Of a DNA stretch of 64,000 bases, positions 18,457 through 27,912 are shown piece after piece. The position numbers and the translations under genes were made by a program. The stretch spans positions 1-64,000 of the forward strand of contig JBNGDJ010000001.1 in the NCBI GenBank assembly GCA_049974825.1. The letters run 5' to 3'. The notes under the pieces are model-generated. The model saw only the letters and a program-made list of their open reading frames with translations, did no database searches and had not been told where the DNA came from. Within the stretch, counting starts at the first letter, position 1. Each line of letters begins with the position of its first letter. The DNA comes from JBKHDT01 sp049974825 (GTDB taxonomy: Bacteria; Pseudomonadota; Gammaproteobacteria; Halothiobacillales; Halothiobacillaceae).

Positions 18457-19434
18457 TCAGCCCAGTGTGGCCAAAATCCAGCCCACCCAGCCGACATACA
18501 CCGCCAGCAGCAAGCCACCCTCAACCCGATTGATACGCCGTGTGCCGTCGCGCTTGAGCGAGAACGCCATGAACATCAGCAGCAAAGTCAGCCCGGCCAT
18601 GATCGGCAGATCACGGTGCAACAGGTCCGGTTCCAGCGCGGTAGGCGCAATGACGACCGCCAGCCCGGCCACGATCAGGGTATTGAACAGGTTGGAGCCG
18701 ATAATGTTGCCCAGCGCCAGATCATGCGCCCCCTTGCGCACGGCCGCCAGCGACGAGGCCAGCTCCGGCAGGCTGGTACCGATCGCCACGATGGTCAGAC
18801 CGATTACCAGATCCGACAGGCCCAGGGCCTGAGCCACCACCACAGCCCCCCAGACCAGCATCCGCGAGGCGACAATCAGCAGGACCAGACCCAGCACCAC
18901 CCAGCCAATCTGGACTGCCAGTGCCCGGCCGGTCGGCGGGGGATCATCCGAGGCCAGCGCCAGGGCCAGGGTATCGTCCCGGCCATTCATGCCCTGGCGA
19001 ATTGACCAGCCCATGACCAGCACGAAGGCGACCAACAGGATCACCCCGTCCCAGCGGGTCAGCATGGCATTGTGATAGGCCAGCACCAGGGTCAGTCCCG
19101 TCACGGCCAGCAGCAGGGGCAGCTCGCGTCGAACCACCGAGGAATGCACCGCGATTGGCACCAGCAGGGCCGTCAGCCCCAGGATCACCGCGATGTTCAT
19201 GATGTTTGAGCCGTAGGCATTGCCCAGCGCAAGACCGGGGTTGCCCTGCCAGGCCGCGTTCACCGAAACCAGGATTTCCGGCGCCGAAGTCCCGAAGCCG
19301 ACCACCAGCATGCCAATCAGCAAGGGCGGCACCCCGAATGCACGCGCCACGGCCGTGGCCGCATCCACGAACTTGTCGGCGCTGTAGGCAAGCAGGATCA
19401 GGCCGGCAAGGATAGCCAGCGAGGCGAGCAGCAT
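18457..19434 (-). CDS. Calcium/sodium antiporter (CaCA family, YrbG-like)
   Basis: Membrane antiporter of 325 residues with about ten helices in two inverted halves. Each half carries the alpha-repeat motif: GFGTSAPEILVS with GNAYGSNIMN in the first, AIGTSLPELASS with GNIIGSNLFN in the second. The acidic residues in the SAPE/SLPE pairs are the expected ion ligands. It ends 7 bp before the DUF502 gene and is probably co-transcribed with it. It exports Ca2+ in exchange for Na+ or H+ by family analogy. Confidence 0.92.
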   Translation of the reverse strand: MLLASLAILAGLILLAYSADKFVDAATAVARAFGVPPLLIGMLVVGFGTSAPEILVSVNAAWQGNPGLALGNAYGSNIMNIAVILGLTALLVPIAVHSSVVRRELPLLLAVTGLTLVLAYHNAMLTRWDGVILLVAFVLVMGWSIRQGMNGRDDTLALALASDDPPPTGRALAVQIGWVVLGLVLLIVASRMLVWGAVVVAQALGLSDLVIGLTIVAIGTSLPELASSLAAVRKGAHDLALGNIIGSNLFNTLIVAGLAVVIAPTALEPDLLHRDLPIMAGLTLLLMFMAFSLKRDGTRRINRVEGGLLLAVYVGWVGWILATLG

Positions 19435-19569
19435 GGGGCACTCCAGGTAGGGAAGATCAGAACGTCAACTGACCCGCCCGGGCGCAGTCGGCCCCGACAT
19501 TCTGGGCCAGCGCGCCTGTTCTGGCAATGGCGCTCGGGACTGGCCGTGGCATGCGGTACACCGCCCCGG

Positions 19570-20310
19570 TCAACGCGCCATGCGCATGTACACCGTGGTG
19601 ACGGCCACCTGGTTCTCGTCCCGGCTCGTGGGGTTGGTCTCCCCGTAGGCCATTCGGTCATCCGTACTCCAGTCCCGGGAGGTGGGATTGGTCAGCGCAT
19701 GATGATCCAGCTCTCGCACCTGCCCGAAAGCCGCATCCGTGCGTCCGTCGACCATGGCATCAAGCATGCGGGCCAGCGAAGGTGTCACCCGCTCGATCCG
19801 CATGACATTCCGGTCAACCAGCCGATAAGTACCCGGCGTGGCGCCGGCCTCGTGCCAGGGCAGGTTGACAAAGCAAACCTCAAGCTCCTGGGGATTGCCG
19901 TTGCTGTCCTGGTAGACGTAGCGAGTGCGCTCACCCTCGTTGCGCCCCTGCGGCATCTCGATACCGGCCGCCTGCATGGCAGCAACCAGGTCGTCGCCGC
20001 AGAGCGGATCGTTTGTGGCCGCGTTGACCCGACCGGTGGGGTCGGCCGGCGTATCTCCTGGCGGACGCGCCGTGCCATCGTAGAACCGCTCGTAGGCGAT
20101 GGCCCAGCCTTGGACAAAGTCGTTGAGCGCCCGCTGGTACTGGGCATTGCGCTGGACATCCTTGCCAATCGAAACCGTGGCCGCAATCAGGCCTATGATC
20201 ACCAGCACAACGGCCAGTTCGACCAGTGTGAACCCCCGGCAGCCTTGCGCCGGCAATCGGCCGGAAGAGCGTCTCAACAGCCGGAACTTGTCAGTGTACG
20301 CGTCGGGCAT
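19570..20310 (-). CDS. Prepilin-like protein, paralogue of the two pilins that open the operon
   Basis: Type IV pilin-like protein of 246 residues with a 26-residue leader and cleavage at CRG/FTLVELAVVLVIIGLI, including Glu5. The region after the helix reads SIGKDVQRNAQYQ, as in the two pilins at 36.4-38.1 kb. It shares with them the pattern MPxGRxEG..RYVYQDxNGN..ELxVCF and a C-terminal 'TPxLARxLDxxxDG' segment. The C-terminus has a short internal duplication (NPTSRD twice). It is the last gene of the operon; its start overlaps the upstream gene by 20 bp. Confidence 0.85.
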   Translation of the reverse strand: MPDAYTDKFRLLRRSSGRLPAQGCRGFTLVELAVVLVIIGLIAATVSIGKDVQRNAQYQRALNDFVQGWAIAYERFYDGTARPPGDTPADPTGRVNAATNDPLCGDDLVAAMQAAGIEMPQGRNEGERTRYVYQDSNGNPQELEVCFVNLPWHEAGATPGTYRLVDRNVMRIERVTPSLARMLDAMVDGRTDAAFGQVRELDHHALTNPTSRDWSTDDRMAYGETNPTSRDENQVAVTTVYMRMAR

Positions 20311-21502
20311 CGGAGGCCTCCATATTGCGCCAAATGCTGTCGAGAAGACTGTCCGCCTTTTCCGCGAACGATCCAAACGAATCCAGTTTTTGCTTGGTCA
20401 GGACCGCCTTGGCAATGGCAACAGCCTCGGCGGCAATCGCTGCAGCAAGGGCTGCCACATTGGCAGCGACGGCGGCCGCGCCCGCCGCGAGCACTGGCCC
20501 CAACGCACCCGCTGTCCGCAAAGTCTGAGAAGTCGCAATCAGGGTCAGGGCCGTCGACTTCAGCACGCTGCCACTGGCAGCCAGGATCTTTGCGCTCCCC
20601 GCAGCCACCATCGCCAGTGCCATCCGGTGTGCCAGTTCCAACTGCTTTTCATAGTCGTTCAGCCCACCCACAAGAATCGCCTGGGCGGTCACCGCATTGG
20701 GATGTGCATGACCGGAACCGGCGAGCAGCCCTGCGCAGCCAAGTGCGTCGAAGACCTGTTCAAACGAGCGCACCACCACCCGGTCACGGTGTGTCACACT
20801 GCGCGGTGCACTGGCCGCGGCAAAGGACTTTTCCTGGTTGAGGACGGAAAACGGATTCTCGGAAACCCCCGATGTCCACCCAGGCATGGCCAACGCATAA
20901 GCCACAGGCTTTGCCCCACCAGTATCACCTGTTTGCTCGTCAGCGGCCCGCAGACGCGCATGCAGCTGATCCGGATCGTAATCATCAAGCGCACTCAGCC
21001 GAAGGGCATGGCAGAAGTCCAGCCCGGTGCTTTTGCCCAATGGTCGTTCAACGGCCACCGGAGGCTCGTCCTGCGCCAGCAGGGGATGGAAGCGATCTTT
21101 CAAGACCGCGAGGTCCCGGTCATCCGCCGACAAGGCATCTGCTGCGCGGTAGACGCCGTAACGCAACCGTCCCAACCTTGGATCTGCAAGATGCAAGGTC
21201 GCCCAGGGCAAGGCCCCAACCGCATCACCCTCATCACAGTTCTCCAGCCCGTCGCCATCGGTATCCGGACAAGGCAGGCGCGCATGCAAGGCCGCGAACC
21301 CGGTCAGTGCCGCATCCGCCTCACCGAGCGACACGTCCGCCCGCAAATCCTGCACCCGGGTTCCGGCCAGATCCGCCAGTCGCCAGCCAAAGACCAGCAC
21401 GGTGCCCAGCAAAACCATGACCAGGGTGGTCTCAACCAGCGAAATGCCTCTTTGCCGCAAAGCAGGCACCCGAGTCAGGCGCCGTTTTTCATGTGTACTC
21501 AT
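20291..21502 (-). CDS. Giant prepilin-like protein (LPCPD family) with Ala-rich hydrophobic segment, third of three
   Basis: Predicted prepilin-like protein of 403 residues. The leader ends RQRG/ISLVETTLVMVLLG (Glu5 present). A globular part carries RLPCPDTDGDG near residue 77, LDFCHALRLS, and RSFEQVFDALGC. Residues about 290-366 form a long Ala-rich hydrophobic stretch that could span the membrane or pack as a helical hairpin. The ATG at 21502 is preferred; TTG at 21517 is a poor alternative that overlaps the gene before. Motif order matches the next two genes upstream, so the three are tandem paralogues. Function is unknown beyond the pilin-like N-terminus. Confidence 0.75.
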   Translation of the reverse strand: MSTHEKRRLTRVPALRQRGISLVETTLVMVLLGTVLVFGWRLADLAGTRVQDLRADVSLGEADAALTGFAALHARLPCPDTDGDGLENCDEGDAVGALPWATLHLADPRLGRLRYGVYRAADALSADDRDLAVLKDRFHPLLAQDEPPVAVERPLGKSTGLDFCHALRLSALDDYDPDQLHARLRAADEQTGDTGGAKPVAYALAMPGWTSGVSENPFSVLNQEKSFAAASAPRSVTHRDRVVVRSFEQVFDALGCAGLLAGSGHAHPNAVTAQAILVGGLNDYEKQLELAHRMALAMVAAGSAKILAASGSVLKSTALTLIATSQTLRTAGALGPVLAAGAAAVAANVAALAAAIAAEAVAIAKAVLTKQKLDSFGSFAEKADSLLDSIWRNMEASDARRVH

Positions 21503-21513
21503 GCGCCTGTCCC

Positions 21514-22686
21514 TCAACGATCCAGATCCGCGACCTTCTCAAAAGCCGCACGCCGATGCGTTGCCATCCGGTTCACGTACTCACCGGCAGCCAGCGTCTG
21601 TCGATGCGCTTTTTCGAGGGCGATGGTCGCCGTGACCACCGAAGCACCCGCTGCAACTTCAGCGGCCACTGCGGCCACGGTGGCTGCGATCGCACTGGCC
21701 AGCGAAACGCCGATAGCGAAAGAGAGCGACCCGCCCGAGGCAATTGCACCAATGATTGCCAGTGCGCCCGCGGTCCCGGACGTGGCGATGGCAATGACCA
21801 GGTCGGCAGAAGCCAGGGCGAACGCTGCGCCGGCGAGCCCCAGGTTCATCTCGCGCACGCCCTGGGCAAACTCCCGAAATTCCTCATAACCGAGCGCGTA
21901 CCGATGCAGGTCGTACGCCGCATAAGCTTGCCGAAGCGCCGCCTCCAAAGCCGCCATGCGCGCCGGGCAGCCAAGCTGGCTGTACAGGGAAAGCGGCGAG
22001 CGTGACAACACGCGATCGTCGTAATCCGATCGAGCCTGGTAACCGACATGCTCAAACCGCCCGGGCTGGCGGTTCAAACCATCAAAGGGGTCGCCGCTTG
22101 CATCGCGGTCACGTCCGCCCGCGGCCAAGGCATAAGCCTGCTCGATGCCGCCCGTGCCCGCGACCAGCTTGTCCTGCGGGTTGCTTGCCAGGTTCCCCAC
22201 TGCCCGACACAGGTCCAGCGTATTGATCACGTCATCGGGACGAACAGCACCTGGGGGCGTTGGAGGCAACCAGAGGCGGTAGCGATCCGCCAGCCGGGTC
22301 AGGTCCGCATCCGTTTCGGCTGTGGCAGAAAACTGCCGGTACACCCCATAGCGAATCGGCTCAATCACGGACATCCCCAAAGTGCGCGTGGGCAGCCAAC
22401 CGGTTGTCTCGGTCTGGTCGCAGTCTTCCCAGCCATCCTGGTTGACATCCGGACAAGGCAACCGCGCCTGCGCCACTGCGAACCCAAGCAATGCATCCTC
22501 GGCCTGCACAAGCTCGGTGCCCTCGAAGTCCGAGAATAGAGGCAACTGCGCGATCCTGGGGTAGGCCTGGTATGCCAATAGCCCGACCAGTGAGAGCGCC
22601 ACCAGCGACAGTGCCGCCTCGACCAGCCCGAACCCTCTTTGACGACCCCGTATCAAGGCACGAGGCAGTCTGTATTTTCCGGTCAT
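21514..22686 (-). CDS. Giant prepilin-like protein (LPCPD family) with Ala-rich hydrophobic segment, second of three
   Basis: Predicted prepilin-like protein of 390 residues. The leader ends RQRG/FGLVEAALSLVALSLVG with Glu5. It has ARLPCPDVNQDG near residue 77, NTLDLCRAVGN, EQAYALAAGG, and RSPLSLYSQLGC, all at the same relative positions as in its neighbours. Residues about 280-355 are Ala/Gly-rich and very hydrophobic. The ATG overlaps the stop of the 709-residue gene by 4 bp (ATGA). No enzymatic motif is visible. It may be a minor pseudopilin or a pilus-exported effector. Confidence 0.75.
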   Translation of the reverse strand: MTGKYRLPRALIRGRQRGFGLVEAALSLVALSLVGLLAYQAYPRIAQLPLFSDFEGTELVQAEDALLGFAVAQARLPCPDVNQDGWEDCDQTETTGWLPTRTLGMSVIEPIRYGVYRQFSATAETDADLTRLADRYRLWLPPTPPGAVRPDDVINTLDLCRAVGNLASNPQDKLVAGTGGIEQAYALAAGGRDRDASGDPFDGLNRQPGRFEHVGYQARSDYDDRVLSRSPLSLYSQLGCPARMAALEAALRQAYAAYDLHRYALGYEEFREFAQGVREMNLGLAGAAFALASADLVIAIATSGTAGALAIIGAIASGGSLSFAIGVSLASAIAATVAAVAAEVAAGASVVTATIALEKAHRQTLAAGEYVNRMATHRRAAFEKVADLDR

Positions 22687-24812
22687 TGGATCACCCCCCG
22701 CTTCAAGGCCTCATTGAGGATTTTATCGGCATCGTCCCAGGTCTTGATTTCCTCGACACTGTCGCCCGGCTCCCCAATCTTCTCCTTTAGCGTGTCGTAC
22801 TGCTCCTGTTGCTGCTCAACCCGCTTATCCGCAGCATCAGCCTCAGCAGCCAGATCATCCGCGACACGCTCTGCCGAAGACCATTTTCTGTAAGCATCAA
22901 AATAGTTATCCAACGCCCCTGCATTAAGAGTGAGGTTGTACTTGGTCAGGAAGTCCATTCGGGAGGATTCATAGGCACCCTTTGCTGAGTCGCGCGCTTG
23001 CTTGGCTGACTCGATTTGCTGCTCAGCGTCAGAAAGCTCGCCGCGTTTTTCCTCCAAACGCCTCCTGATCTCGGCAACAGACTCTTCCGTGTGGAAATTG
23101 CCAGGCTCGTAATCAAGAGTCGGCCAGTCACCGTCTGAGTCTTCGGGATCCAGGTTTTCAAGATCATCAAGCCACTGGTCCAGCGCGTCATCATCCACCT
23201 CCGCACCTTCACCATCGCCAGAGGAGTTTGCAAGCGCCTCTTCCGCCTGCGCCAGCGCTTCCTCAAGTTGATCAACCTCACGCTGCAGGCCTTCCTTGCG
23301 CTTTTCTGCATTCTCGACCGCTTGCTCCGCATCCAGCCAAGCCTGGTACTCCCCGGTCAATGCTTCCAGGTCTGCCTGGACATCTGCGTCAGATATGCCG
23401 TCCGGCGCGTATTCCTTGAGGGCATCAAGGAATGTCTCTTTTTCGTCATCGTAGCGTTGCCTTGCCTCATCAGCATCTGCCCTGGCCTCGTTGGCTTTTG
23501 CTCGCGCGTCCTCGGCTTGCGCCTCGGCGTCCTCAATCGCATTCTTCAGGTCGTTCAACATTTTGTCCCAGTCGATCGGGGCATCGGCAATTGACGCCCC
23601 ACTCTCGATGGCCACCGACAAGTAGAGCCCGACCGCTGCAAGCATAGGCCCGACCGCGGCGGCATATGCGACCGAGGCTGCGGCCGCGGTTGCCACGGCA
23701 GCCGAAGCAGCGGCGACTGCCGCGATGGCAGCGGCAATCCCGGCACAACCGACAATCGCCACACAGCCGGCAATCGTTGCCGCCAAAGTCGTTGCCGCCT
23801 GCACCAACTCGGCACCAGCCGAGATCAACGTGTAGAGCGCAAGCATGGCCTTGACGAACAACAGGGCCGCCTTGACGCCTGCCATTGCGACCTGCACTGC
23901 AGCCAACACAGTGGTCCAGGCCTTCTGGCTTTGCACTTCGGCCACAACCTCAACGGCCTGCCCGATGGCATGCACACTGGCCATGGTGTCCTGGCAGGCC
24001 AGCGCATCGAACAGCGCCTGGGCACCCCGGGCCACGACCTGATCGTCATAGCCCGCCCCCCCGGCACGCAGGGGCGATTCGAGAATCGCCGTTTCCCAGT
24101 CGGCGTTGAGCCCCTCAAACCCGCGGAAGCGGTTGCCCGAGTCATCGGCCGCGGGCGTCAGGGTCTCGCCCGGATCGGCCAGACCAAACGCCACCTGCTG
24201 GTTGCCCGTTCCGGCCTCGTCCCGGACAAACGCCTGGCCAGCGCCATCCCGCCGGACCTCATCCAGCACCGCGCAAAAGTCCAGCACGTTGACGCCATCG
24301 GGCCGGTCAAAGGTCTTTCCCGGGTCCATGGCGCCGCCCTGCCAGTAATCCCACCGCCCGGCGCGGAAGCGCTGGACCTGCTCGGCCAGCCGCGGGTCCA
24401 CGACATACCCAAGGCGCACCAGGCCCGGCCGATAGCCTGCCAGGTCGAGCTGCACGGTCTCGGTCGGCAAAAGCCCCTTGGCGGGAATCCCGCTTTCGAA
24501 TTCGCATTCCTCGCCCTCGGGGACGCCAGCGCAGGGCGCGCAGTCCTCCTCGCCGTCTCCATCCACGTCGGGACAGGGCAGGCGATGGTGCTCGGCCAGG
24601 AAGCCCAGCAGGGCTCGTTCGCCCTCATCCAGCAATTGCGCCCGGGTATCCACCTGGAGGCGGTGGTCGTAGAGGGTCTTTGCCGAATAACCCAGCATGG
24701 CCACGACGGCAAACAGCCCGACGGCCACCGTCGCGGCCAGCAGGGCCATACCGCGCTGGGGTCGACCGACAGCAGGCCGACCCGAACCCAACAGATGGGG
24801 CTTCCCGTCCAT
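22683..24812 (-). CDS. Very large prepilin-like protein lacking Glu5, with hydrophobic segment and coiled coil, first of three
   Basis: Predicted protein of 709 residues. The prepilin-like N-terminus is PQRG/MALLAATVAVGLFAVVAML, where position 5 is Ala instead of Glu, as in the T2SS tip pseudopilin GspK. It continues with RLPCPDVDGDGEEDC near residue 80, NVLDFCAVLDE, and ARGAQALFDALACQ. About 100 Ala-rich hydrophobic residues follow (about 300-402), then about 270 residues of acidic coiled coil. The ATG at 24812 has GGAGGG 8 bp upstream; GTG at 24818 would place it only 2 bp away. Analogy with GspK suggests a tip position. The hydrophobic and coiled-coil regions are unlike any pilin I know. 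Confidence 0.75.
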   Translation of the reverse strand: MDGKPHLLGSGRPAVGRPQRGMALLAATVAVGLFAVVAMLGYSAKTLYDHRLQVDTRAQLLDEGERALLGFLAEHHRLPCPDVDGDGEEDCAPCAGVPEGEECEFESGIPAKGLLPTETVQLDLAGYRPGLVRLGYVVDPRLAEQVQRFRAGRWDYWQGGAMDPGKTFDRPDGVNVLDFCAVLDEVRRDGAGQAFVRDEAGTGNQQVAFGLADPGETLTPAADDSGNRFRGFEGLNADWETAILESPLRAGGAGYDDQVVARGAQALFDALACQDTMASVHAIGQAVEVVAEVQSQKAWTTVLAAVQVAMAGVKAALLFVKAMLALYTLISAGAELVQAATTLAATIAGCVAIVGCAGIAAAIAAVAAASAAVATAAAASVAYAAAVGPMLAAVGLYLSVAIESGASIADAPIDWDKMLNDLKNAIEDAEAQAEDARAKANEARADADEARQRYDDEKETFLDALKEYAPDGISDADVQADLEALTGEYQAWLDAEQAVENAEKRKEGLQREVDQLEEALAQAEEALANSSGDGEGAEVDDDALDQWLDDLENLDPEDSDGDWPTLDYEPGNFHTEESVAEIRRRLEEKRGELSDAEQQIESAKQARDSAKGAYESSRMDFLTKYNLTLNAGALDNYFDAYRKWSSAERVADDLAAEADAADKRVEQQQEQYDTLKEKIGEPGDSVEEIKTWDDADKILNEALKRGVIQ

Positions 24813-24814
24813 GT

Positions 24815-26074
24815 TCACGGCCCTCCCATGGGTGCCCAGGCCGCCTGGCGAACCAGCTCGTAGATCGGAAGCAGCAGGGCGACAATCAACAGGATGAACA
24901 AACCGCCGGCAAAAATGATGATGACCGGCTTGAGAATCTCGGCCAGCGAACTGACCAGGTAATCGAGACGTGCCCGGTACTCCTCGGCCAGGTAGCTGAG
25001 CTGCTGGTCGAGCGCACCGGACTCCTCGCCCACGTTGATCATCCGCACGGCCATGGGCGGAAAACCGCCAACCCGGCGCATCGCGGCGCTGAGCATCTCG
25101 CCATTGGCCAGCAGGTCACGCATTCGGGAAAAGCGCTCTTTGTAATACTGGTCAGCCAGCGAGCGCTCCAAGACATTCATGCTCCCCAGCAGATCGACGC
25201 CGGACCGCACGAGCAACGCCAGGTTTTCTGCAATGTATGCCATGCCGGAGGCGGTGACGATGACCCTGAGAATGGGAATCCGATGAGCCAGCCTGTGAGC
25301 GAAGCGTCGCGTTGGCAGGTGGTAGCGGATCAGCATGACGATGAGTGCTATGCCGGCGATCAACCCGCCCAGCGAGGAGAGCGCGTTTTCCTCGGCCCAG
25401 TCGGAGAAGGCCAGCAGCCCCGCGGTGAGCGGCGGCAGATCAAGCTGCATGCTGGCAAACAGCTCGGACAGGTTGGGAATGACGTAGTAGATCCAGAACA
25501 GGGCCGCCCCGATGATCGAGGCGAACACGAAGGCCGGATAGATCAGGGCGCGCCGGACATCCCGGGAAATGGAAACCAGGCGTTCGATGTGCTTTGCCGC
25601 TTCCAGAAGCATGCGATCCAGCGCACCGGTCTCGTCACCGATCACGATCAGGTTTCGCACCGTCTCGGGAAACAGCTCGGGGTAGCGGGCGAAGGCTGCA
25701 CTGGTGGTAGCACCGGAGTCGAGCTCGGCCAGGATCAGTCGCGCGACATGGGCGACCCGGCGCTGGTCCCGCCCACGCTCCTCGGCAATCGCCTTGAGCG
25801 CGTCCTGCAGCGGGATCCCCGAGCGAGTCATCACGCCCAGATCCCGCAGAAAACCGGCCAGCTCTACCTGCGGCAGCGGCGTGCGAAACAGCCGGACAAT
25901 GCCGTTACCCAGCTCGGCCAGCGCCCCCGGCAGGCGCACCAGCGTGAGCACCGTGGCGTCATAGTGCGCTTCCAGCCACTGCCGGGCCGAAACATCCTGG
26001 GTCACGGCCAGACGCAGCACACCCACCTTCAGTCGCTTGGGCGGCACCAGGATGCGATAGAAATAGGTATTCAT
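24815..26074 (-). CDS. mshG: Type II secretion/MSHA-type platform protein (GspF/MshG family)
   Basis: Polytopic inner-membrane platform on which the ATPase acts during pilus assembly. The 419-residue protein has two GspF-type repeats. The first includes FLRDLGVMTRSGIPLQDALKAI and NLIVIGDETGALDRMLLEAA; the second includes NLALLVRSGVDLLGSMNVLE and MINVGEESGALDQQLSYLAEEY. Three hydrophobic segments lie near residues 170-195, 230-250 and 385-410. The ATG overlaps the ATPase gene stop by 4 bp. MshG is the nearest named relative by gene order. Confidence 0.9.
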   Translation of the reverse strand: MNTYFYRILVPPKRLKVGVLRLAVTQDVSARQWLEAHYDATVLTLVRLPGALAELGNGIVRLFRTPLPQVELAGFLRDLGVMTRSGIPLQDALKAIAEERGRDQRRVAHVARLILAELDSGATTSAAFARYPELFPETVRNLIVIGDETGALDRMLLEAAKHIERLVSISRDVRRALIYPAFVFASIIGAALFWIYYVIPNLSELFASMQLDLPPLTAGLLAFSDWAEENALSSLGGLIAGIALIVMLIRYHLPTRRFAHRLAHRIPILRVIVTASGMAYIAENLALLVRSGVDLLGSMNVLERSLADQYYKERFSRMRDLLANGEMLSAAMRRVGGFPPMAVRMINVGEESGALDQQLSYLAEEYRARLDYLVSSLAEILKPVIIIFAGGLFILLIVALLLPIYELVRQAAWAPMGGP

Positions 26075-27780
26075 CGCAGGCCTCCCTCACCGAGTACGCG
26101 CTCAACTTCCTCAAGGGTGGTTTCCCCGTCCGCCACCCGTCGACGGGCCAAATCGACCATCGGCCGGAACCCGCGCTCGTTCGCCGCCTCGATCAGGCCG
26201 TGACGACTGACCGCCTCGGCAATCCGGGCGGCCAGCGCCTCGTCGATTTCAAGGATTTCATAAAGCGGCATCCGTCCCAGATAACCCGACCCGCCGCAGC
26301 GGTCGCATCCCTTCCCCCGCATGAGTCGGGCCGGCGTATCCGCGCCGATGAATCGGTCAACGGCTTCGCTGCGCTCTTCAGGCTCTGAACAGAAGGGGCA
26401 GTTGCGTCGCAAAAGGCGCTGGTTGACCACCCCCAGCAGGTTGTCCGCAATAATGTCCGGCCGCAGGCCCATGGGCACCAGACGAGGCACTACGCCGAAC
26501 ACGCTGCCCACGTGCAGGGTCGAGAGCACCAGGTGACCGGTGGCAGAGGCGACCACCGCCGCCTGGGCGGTCTCCGGGTCACGGATCTCGCCCACCAGGA
26601 TGACGTCCGGGTCATGGCGCAGGAAGTGTCGCAGCGCCACGTTGAAGTCATAGCCGGCACGCCGGTTGACCTCGGTCTGGCAAATGGTGGGCAGCCGGTA
26701 TTCGATCGGGTCCTCCACCGTAAGCACGTTGCGCTCGATCAGCGCCTGCAACCGCAGGGCGGCGTGCAGGGTGGTGCTCTTGCCCGAGCCGGTCGGCCCG
26801 GTCATCAGCACCATGCCGGAAGGCTTCGAGAACATCCGGCGAAGCAGCCCGACGTCTTCCTCCAGAAAGCCCAGCTGCTCAAGCCGCGCCAGGTCGACCC
26901 GCTCGGGCAGCAGACGCAGGACCATCCGTTCGCCATGCTCGGTAATCAGGGTGGAAACCCGGATGGTATGCGGTTGCTCGAGCACCACGGCCCGGAAACT
27001 GCCGTCCTGCGGCTTGCGCTGTTCCGAAATGTCCAGCTCGGCCTGGATCTTGATGTAAACCAGCAGGCGGGCCAGGTCGGCAGACAGCGCGAAGACCGGC
27101 CGCAGCACCCCATCGACGCGCACCAGCAGGTGGTAGCTTCCCGGTGCCGGGTCGATGTGAATATCCGTGCCGCGATCCCGTACGGCCAGATGCAGGATGT
27201 ACTCCAGCAGGCGCTCGGGCGCGCGCGTCCGGTCAACATCCGACATCAGCGACCGCACCTCTCGGCGGATCAGCTCGTCGACCGGATTCTGCGCAAAGTA
27301 GTAGTGGTGACGAACCAACTGCTGGATCGGCGTGAATTCACTCTGCTGCATGCGGCAGCGCAGGCCCAGCCGCCGCCGAGCAATGTCCGCAACCTGCTCT
27401 GGCAGCCCGTCCCCCAGCACGAGATCAAGCACGCCATCCTGAACGCCCAGCGGCAGAAAGCCGTTGTTCAGGCAAACCTCCCGCGGGAGCCGGTCGAGCA
27501 GTTCTGCCGCTGGGGCGGGCAGTCGGTCCGGCGGAACAAAGTCAATCCCGCGCTGTTCTGCCAGCAGAATCGCGACATCCGCTTCCGTGACCAGTCCCAG
27601 CTCGACCAGCAGGCGCCCAAGAGGGCGGTTTGAAACGGCCTGTTTCTGCAGGGCGTACTCCAGCTGCACTTCGGTCAGCTTGCCGGCACGAATCAGGCGC
27701 TGACCGAGCGCACCCCGCACTTCGGGGATTTCCGCCCTTGCCTGCGCCTGCTCACCGCCGCTGGATGCCACCTCTGCCAT
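26071..27780 (-). CDS. mshE: Assembly ATPase (GspE/PilB/MshE family)
   Basis: Cytosolic hexameric ATPase that powers pilus or pseudopilus extension. The 569-residue protein has an MshEN-type N-terminal domain (LGQRLIRAGKLTEVQLEYAL..), which in MshE relatives binds c-di-GMP. Walker A is GPTGSGKSTTLHA near residue 330. The Asp and His boxes are in HDPDVILVGEIRDPETA and LVLSTLHVG. A tetracysteine zinc site uses CPFC near 461 and CDRC near 496. It is the only assembly ATPase in the locus. Two diguanylate cyclases nearby make c-di-GMP control plausible. Confidence 0.92.
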   Translation of the reverse strand: MAEVASSGGEQAQARAEIPEVRGALGQRLIRAGKLTEVQLEYALQKQAVSNRPLGRLLVELGLVTEADVAILLAEQRGIDFVPPDRLPAPAAELLDRLPREVCLNNGFLPLGVQDGVLDLVLGDGLPEQVADIARRRLGLRCRMQQSEFTPIQQLVRHHYYFAQNPVDELIRREVRSLMSDVDRTRAPERLLEYILHLAVRDRGTDIHIDPAPGSYHLLVRVDGVLRPVFALSADLARLLVYIKIQAELDISEQRKPQDGSFRAVVLEQPHTIRVSTLITEHGERMVLRLLPERVDLARLEQLGFLEEDVGLLRRMFSKPSGMVLMTGPTGSGKSTTLHAALRLQALIERNVLTVEDPIEYRLPTICQTEVNRRAGYDFNVALRHFLRHDPDVILVGEIRDPETAQAAVVASATGHLVLSTLHVGSVFGVVPRLVPMGLRPDIIADNLLGVVNQRLLRRNCPFCSEPEERSEAVDRFIGADTPARLMRGKGCDRCGGSGYLGRMPLYEILEIDEALAARIAEAVSRHGLIEAANERGFRPMVDLARRRVADGETTLEEVERVLGEGGLR

Positions 27781-27912
27781 GAATCAGTCTCTCCTATGTC
27801 TTTTCTGCCAGTCCGGAGTCCCGCCCACCGGACGGGGCCCGGCCGCTTCTGTCCTCTCGCATGAAGCCCCGGACGGCTTCTGCACGCACCATGCTGCGGG
27901 AAGCCGGGCGGT

